Source: Saprospiraceae bacterium
GTDB lineage: Bacteria > Bacteroidota > Bacteroidia > Chitinophagales > Saprospiraceae
DNA: 64,000 nt
Assembly (NCBI GenBank): GCA_016715405.1
Contig: JADKAE010000014.1
Location: 82,678 to 146,677 of the forward strand
Direction of reading: 5' to 3'
A program made the position numbers and the translations under genes. Below are positions 58,905 through 64,000 of this stretch, piece by piece. The notes beneath the pieces are model-generated. The model made no database searches, had not been told where the DNA came from, and worked only from the letters and a program-made list of their open reading frames with translations. Position 1 is the first letter of the stretch. Each line of letters starts with the position of its first letter.

Positions 58905-59782
58905 AAGCCAAAGCTGTTTTGTGGCGAAAAATTGTTGTGTACGTAATCGTTGTAATACTTTACCAGGAGTGCATGAATGGCAGCCGGCTCCAGTTCTAAT
59001 CCGCTGACTTGCAATACAACCTCGCCTTGATTTATTGTATTTATAATCAATAGCTTATTGCTTTTGTCTGCAAACCAACTAAGCTCTTTTATATTATTCC
59101 AGTCTATTACCTTCGATGGTTTATTGGGGGCGTCATAGCTGATATACAAGGGGCTGATCGTAATTACCGGCGACGTGTGTCGTAGTCGCTGCACATAGCG
59201 CCGGGAAATCCAGGCGATGAAAATTGCGAAAGCCGGGGGCAGCAACAACACCGGTTGAAACCCGGAATGGCGGTATGCTAATATAAATAAAACCGTCATG
59301 GGGGCTATGACAAGCAGCGTCGCTATTAGCAACATTACCCAGGCTTTGGTGCGGCTATAATAAATTTTAAGTATAGGCGGGCTTTTTTCATTAATATTAG
59401 TATACTCGCTTCTGATTTTAACTTCATGGCCGAATATGGCCAGCCCGGCGGACAGTGCAAAAGCGACGGCAAAAAGGGTTATTCGGATTTCCAGCCCGAA
59501 AATAAAAGCAAAAGTCGCCAACATCGGCACGGCCAACATTAATGCGAAGGCGGCTAACTGCTCCTGCGGGTTAAATGCCTGAAAACCAAGTTGCAGATTG
59601 TAGCCTTTTTTAGGGAAGTAAAAAGATTTGTAATAAGCGCCCAATAAAACCCAGGAAACGACCAGACTGACTAACCAGTCGAAGGGCGCCGGAATATGAA
59701 CGACATTTTTTACAATATAAACCGCTCCGAAAACGGCACAACAGTAAAGTAGTGTAGCAACCAAAAGTGTACTTCTTGTCAT
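58901..59782 (-). CDS. Membrane protein with PH-like soluble tail, hypothetical
   Basis: 293 residues from the ATG at 59780-59782; a GTG at 59803 would add seven residues. Six hydrophobic segments are followed by a C-terminal domain with VITISPLYISYDAPNKPSKVIDWNNIKEL (landmarks LYISYD, VIDWNNIKELSW), the strand pattern of bacterial PH domains. It is the first gene of the membrane-protein operon and has a -7 element 24 bases upstream. No function is known. Confidence 0.65.
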   Translation of the reverse strand: MTRSTLLVATLLYCCAVFGAVYIVKNVVHIPAPFDWLVSLVVSWVLLGAYYKSFYFPKKGYNLQLGFQAFNPQEQLAAFALMLAVPMLATFAFIFGLEIRITLFAVAFALSAGLAIFGHEVKIRSEYTNINEKSPPILKIYYSRTKAWVMLLIATLLVIAPMTVLFILAYRHSGFQPVLLLPPAFAIFIAWISRRYVQRLRHTSPVITISPLYISYDAPNKPSKVIDWNNIKELSWFADKSNKLLIINTINQGEVVLQVSGLELEPAAIHALLVKYYNDYVHNNFSPQNSFGL

Positions 59783-59805
59783 GGCGTTTGAAATTTTGAA
59801 CACGA

Positions 59806-59813
59806 CAAAGGTA
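59806..59813 (-). promoter_or_regulatory. -7 promoter element (TACCTTTG) of the membrane-protein operon
   Basis: A perfect TAnnTTTG on the minus strand, 24 bases before the first ATG of the four-gene operon. Confidence 0.6.
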
Positions 59814-59854
59814 TATCCGCCAGTTTTGCACTAATTTGCAACTCTTTGCAACAA

Positions 59855-60613
59855 ATGAAAGAGATGGCAAAAAGACAGCAACCGAACGAAGTGCAAAAAG
59901 AACAAACCGCCCGAGCTATCGGCGTTTTGTGCAACTATCTGGTCAAATTGGAGGTAGTCAAAAACTTGAGAGAAATTGACGACGCTCTCAAAGCAGCGGG
60001 TATCATCAGCGCCAACAGCACCGACCTGAGCAAATCCTACGACCCGGAGGAATCGATGAGCCTGGAAAAACGCGAACGCATCCTGCATTTTATCCGCCAA
60101 GCCTGGCCGATATACAGGGCTATGTTTTGGGCGGTCTCTGAAGATATCGACATATGGGATGAGCCGGTGTTTTATTTTTCGCGTCAAGCAGATAGTCATA
60201 CCGCGCAAGTAAAAGCCAAAGGTTTATTCCGGGCCAACCCGGAAATCGTGTGTTTAGGCCAGGCCAATTACCATAGCGACGGGATAGTCGAAATAGAAAC
60301 CGATAATCCTGTAGGCCGCTACAAATCCAGCATTATTGGATGTTATCATCGCGTGAATTACAAGCAGGCGCCGAATGTAGGCATCATCGGCGGGCAATAC
60401 CTGGCCGTGTCGGGTTCTTCACAGGCCAATCACCCCATTACCGTCCGACCGGTGATATTACTTCCGGAGTATTATATGCAGGTCTTACAACCAAAAATCG
60501 CCGAACATCTTATGTCCATCCGCAATAACCCGGATTGGTGGCGCATGAAAAATGACGTATGGTTTAATATTATTGGTGAGTTGGAAACAGCATATGCGGA
60601 CTTGGTACAATAA
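59855..60613 (+). CDS. Hypothetical cytoplasmic protein, 252 residues
   Basis: Starts at the ATG 59855; a TTG at 59846 is an alternative. There is no signal peptide or membrane segment. The first 90 residues are helical and charged; the rest is alpha/beta with VCLGQANYHSDGIVEIETDN and VGRYKSSIIGCYHRVNYKQAP and ends WWRMKNDVWFNIIGELE. I do not recognise a family. It diverges from the membrane-protein operon with about 70 bases between starts. Confidence 0.6.
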   Translation: MKEMAKRQQPNEVQKEQTARAIGVLCNYLVKLEVVKNLREIDDALKAAGIISANSTDLSKSYDPEESMSLEKRERILHFIRQAWPIYRAMFWAVSEDIDIWDEPVFYFSRQADSHTAQVKAKGLFRANPEIVCLGQANYHSDGIVEIETDNPVGRYKSSIIGCYHRVNYKQAPNVGIIGGQYLAVSGSSQANHPITVRPVILLPEYYMQVLQPKIAEHLMSIRNNPDWWRMKNDVWFNIIGELETAYADLVQ

Positions 60614-60711
60614 CCTATCACGACTACGTCGACTAAAATCCAGGAATAATCATATAATATTGCCGGGTATAGGTTATTGCCGGATTTTTACGCGAGCTCT
60701 AAAACCCTGTC

Positions 60712-63700
60712 ATGTTCTACGCACTCTTCAAGTTCGAATTGAAATATTGGTTCACGAATATTTCATTTTATGTCTACGCCGGCATCTTTTTATTTGCATT
60801 CGCAAGTATGGCCGGCGCTGCGGGCGCTTTTGGAGAAGGCTCTGTTTCGGGAGCTCAATTGGCCAACTCGCCCTTGAGTGTGTTTAATTTTGCGTTGTTT
60901 TTTAATAAGCTACTACTGTTAATCCTGCCGGCAATTATCGGCGCCACTATTTATAAAGACTACCGCTACAATGTGCACGAGATTTTATACACTTACCCTT
61001 TTACCAAGGCGGCTTACCTGTTGTCAAAATTTGCAAGCGCTTTTTTTATCGTAATCCTTTTAGCGGTATTGATACAACTGGGCCTGTGGCTGGCTACGAT
61101 GTTGCCGCTTGCCGACCCTGAATTGTTGCTTCCCTCGATGCCAAACCTTATCTGCAAAGCAGCCTGCTTTTTTTAATTCCCAATCTCTTTTGTTTTCAAG
61201 CATTGTATTCGCCGTGGTGCTCGAAACCCGGAATATTTACACGGCGTTTATCCTGATGATCGTGTTGTGGCTGCTGAAAGAAATTTTCAACCGATTGGCA
61301 GGCGACACTTATGCAGGAATAATGCTGGAACCCTTTGGCGAAAGCGCTATACAATACTATTCCAAAAACTGGACGATAGCGAACCGCAATATTTTGACCT
61401 GCCGCTTACACCTTTGTTTTTATCAACAGAATAATTTGGACAGGCCTCAGGTTGTGCATTTTTTTGATCACTTTCCGGCGTTTTTCTTTTAGCCATACCA
61501 TAGCTTCCGTCCGATGGAAAGGTGTTTCAACAATACGAGAAAAAAATAGTGTTATTACGGGCGTATTTAAACCAATAACAGCGCGTTCAAACTTCTCCTG
61601 GTTGTCACAACTAAAAGCCGTCTGGCAATTGTCGCTGACCAACCTGCGGTTTATCCTGTCCAACGGCGCTTTTATCAGCCTGGTGGTAAGCGGCAGCTTA
61701 TTTATTGTTGTTTTATTAACGCAAATCAATCCGTATACTGACACGCGGATATTGCCCTTAACCTGGACTATACTTGCTTATCCTGTTTTTTTCTTTTCTT
61801 TTTTAATACAAATAGTCACCTTCCTGTATGCCGGCGTGTTGGTGCAGAGGGCAAAATCTGCTCGTTTCGCCGATATAGTATCAGCAACCCCTGTTTCCAA
61901 CTCGGTGCTTTTATTATCCAAGTTATCAGCTTTGATCGGCATGCAAGTGATATTGCTCGCGCTTATCATGCTGATGGGGATAGCCGTACAGGCTTTTAGC
62001 GGCATAAGCGACTTTGAAATTGCGCACTATTTATTTCATTTATTCGGGATACATCTCATTGGATACGTTATTTGGGCCATGGCCGCTCTTTTTATCCAAA
62101 CACTATTAGACAATACTTTTTTGGGCGTATTTGTCCTGGTACTGGCAGCGCTCGGTATTTCTAATTTATCCGATTTTGGGATTGAGCATTATGTATTTAT
62201 GTTTAACAGAACCCCGAATGATGATTTTTATTTACAATATTCTGATTTTCAAGATTTCTATAAGGCTCCTGTCGTTTATTTTTGGTATAAATTATACTGG
62301 TTGACGGGAGCTTTTGCGCTTATAGGAATTACTTTGCTTTTTTGGCAAAGGGAATTATACCATAATTGGAAAGAACGACTATTCATTGCCCGAAAAAGGT
62401 TTAATGGCACATTGGCAGCTGCTATTTTATTTTTTACATTGAGTTTTATCCTCATTGGCGCGTATTTGTACCATTGCGAAAATAAACCCGAAAACAGGCC
62501 TTTTTCATTACACAGAGAAAATGCGCTGATTCAGCAATTTCAACAAAAAATATAAAGCATATCGATATACCCGGCAACCGCGGATTACGGCTGTTTTTGC
62601 AAAAATGGAAATCTACCGGAATCCCAATTTTTTAAAGCCTAATGCAGATATATTTTAGTCAATAAAACCGATAAACCAATTGATACCCTGCTGGTAAAAT
62701 CGGGTTATGATGTGCCGACAACTATTGAAAACCGGGATTGGAAAAAAATTGCGGAAGACAGCCTGACTAATTTTTCCGTTTACAAACTAGATCGCCCTAT
62801 ACTGCCAAACGATAGTATACTTTTTCTTTTTTCAATTAAAAGCCGGCCCAATACGGTATATAACCGGTATTCCGATGTGCTGGAAAATGGAACTTATTTA
62901 AAAAGCGAGATATTTCCCCGGTTCGGCTATTTTGCCGAAACCGAAATTGCACGCCCCGAAAACCGGGATGCGTTGTATAACCACTACCAAAGCATTGATG
63001 CCGATTTAATCCGTTTTGAAACCATAGTAAGTACATCACAAGATCAAATTGCCATAGCGCCGGGTATTTTAGAAGCGGAATGGATCGAAAAAGGACGGGC
63101 TTATTTTCACTACAGAATGGAAAACCCTTTCAAATTTGTATTTGGCTATCATTCAGGGAGATACATTACATATTCTGAACGATACAGAGGAGTTGAATGC
63201 AAAATATATCACCATCCCGCCCACACCTATAATCTGCCGCAATTGCTGGACGGTCTCAAAGCATCCCTCGATTATCATACTGAACATTTCGGGCCTTATC
63301 CTTATAAACAGGCTCATATTATAGAATTTGCCAGGTCGGAAGGTTCTTATGCTACTACTGCCGGAAATTGCATTCCAACCTCAGAAATTCGTTTTGTAAA
63401 CGACAAAAGGGTGGTGCAGCGTGGTGGCGCCGACCTCGCGTTTTATGTTATTGCTCATGAATTATCGCACCAATGGTGGGGCGCGCAGGTCATCCCGGCC
63501 AATGTGTTGGGCGCTCCTTTTGTAACGGAAAGCCTGGCGGAATATAACACAGCTAAAATTTATGAAAAAAAATACGGCAGAGAGCGGGTTTTAAAATTTC
63601 TGGATATTCAAAAAAACAGGTATTTATCCGGATTGACAACGGCAACCGAAAATGAAGCTCCATTGATCTATGTGACTCCCGAACAAACCCATATCTCATA

Positions 63701-63944
63701 CGGAAGAGGCGCCCTGGCATTGTACACATTGAGCGAATATATCGGGGAAGAAAAGATGAATGCGGCCTTGAAAAACTATTTCGACAAGGCTAAATACAAG
63801 GCGCCACCCTATACCACTTCGCTGGAATTGCTCCATTATTTAAAAATGGAAACCCCCGATTCGCTACAGTATGTGGTTACGGATTTATTTGAAAAACCCG
63901 GCAGCGAGATTTTGCTGAGGTATATGCAAGACGCCTGCCTGTAG
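60712..63944 (+). CDS. ABC permease fused to M1 aminopeptidase (six frame breaks)
   Basis: About 1078 residues after adding bases at 61132-61134, 61193-61196, 61392-61395, 61425-61426 and 62653-62656 and removing one at 62545-62550. The first 600 residues are two sets of six transmembrane helices typical of ABC-2 permeases (FELKYWFTNISFYVYAG, NLRFILSNGAFISLV). The rest is a periplasmic-type M1 aminopeptidase with zinc site HELSHQWWG and the third ligand Glu in ESLAEYN, 18 residues on. Its GAMEN-type exopeptidase motif is not obvious (TTAGNCIP stands there). Such permease/aminopeptidase fusions are known in Bacteroidota. No ATPase gene is adjacent. The protein ends earlier than usual for the family, next to a tandem repeat. 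Confidence 0.8.
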
Positions 63945-63956
63945 AGCTATTGGTCC

Positions 63957-64000
63957 CTAAGTCGCAAAGTCGCAAAGTCGCAAAGTCGCAAAGTCGCAAA
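63957..64000. repeat. AGTCGCAA x5 array running off the window
   Basis: Five tandem copies of the 8-mer AGTCGCAA begin 12 bases after the permease/aminopeptidase stop and continue to the last base. Any complementary arm lies outside the window. Confidence 0.85.

Overview
This window comes from a member of the Bacteroidota, probably Saprospiria-like, though that finer placement is tentative. The evidence is several secreted proteins with type IX secretion C-terminal sorting domains, a gliding-type CHU_C-like terminus with PKD domains, a TonB receptor with a carboxypeptidase-regulatory plug, LytTR/LytS signalling, a DUF2490 protein, no obvious Shine-Dalgarno sites, and the Bacteroidota -7 promoter element TAnnTTTG in front of many genes. 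Core genes seen are hemE, accD, era, metK and gmhA. No rRNA, tRNA or CRISPR array was seen.

Layout. 1-7 kb: NagD-like HAD phosphatase (cut by the edge), sugar porter, HsdR-N-like nuclease domain, an unusual TIR-like/TPR/SDR fusion, and two hypothetical genes. 7-14.4 kb: hemE, accD, a Na+/Ca2+ exchanger, a SARP-type regulator with a small CxxC protein and two related beta-rich proteins, and a lipoprotein. 14.5-21 kb: a membrane-anchored protein, a secreted beta-helix/PA14 protein, two outer-membrane barrels and a LytTR/LytS two-component pair. 21-26 kb: a BlaI/BlaR1 pair whose sensor carries a 12-fold repeat tail, a palindrome-rich IS200 locus, and a TonB-C protein. 26-34.5 kb: large secreted T9SS proteins and a lipoprotein. 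34.5-39.5 kb: a TonB receptor under a TPP riboswitch, a NadR-like kinase and era. 39.5-46 kb: an M4 metalloprotease/beta-propeller protein, two small enzymes, and a four-Kazal protease-inhibitor protein. 46-56 kb: gmhA, metK, PKD/CHU_C protein, OsmC, DUF2911, DUF2490. 55.5-64 kb: M20 amidohydrolase, an operon of membrane proteins, and an ABC-permease/M1-aminopeptidase fusion reaching the window edge.

Two properties cut across the window. First, about 28 single- or double-base indels, nearly all in homopolymers, break otherwise intact genes, including essential accD. The simplest reading is residual sequencing error, so I annotate reconstructed full-length genes and give each break point. Second, at least 15 intergenic spaces hold short tandem arrays, mostly of 7-8 bp words, that usually face their own reverse complement to form long hairpins. 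Words differ between loci but four are shared by two loci each. The arrays sit mainly at gene ends, supply or abut stop codons of several genes, and one lies between a TPP aptamer and its start codon. This hairpin family, together with the TIR-TPR-SDR fusion, is the least explained content here.
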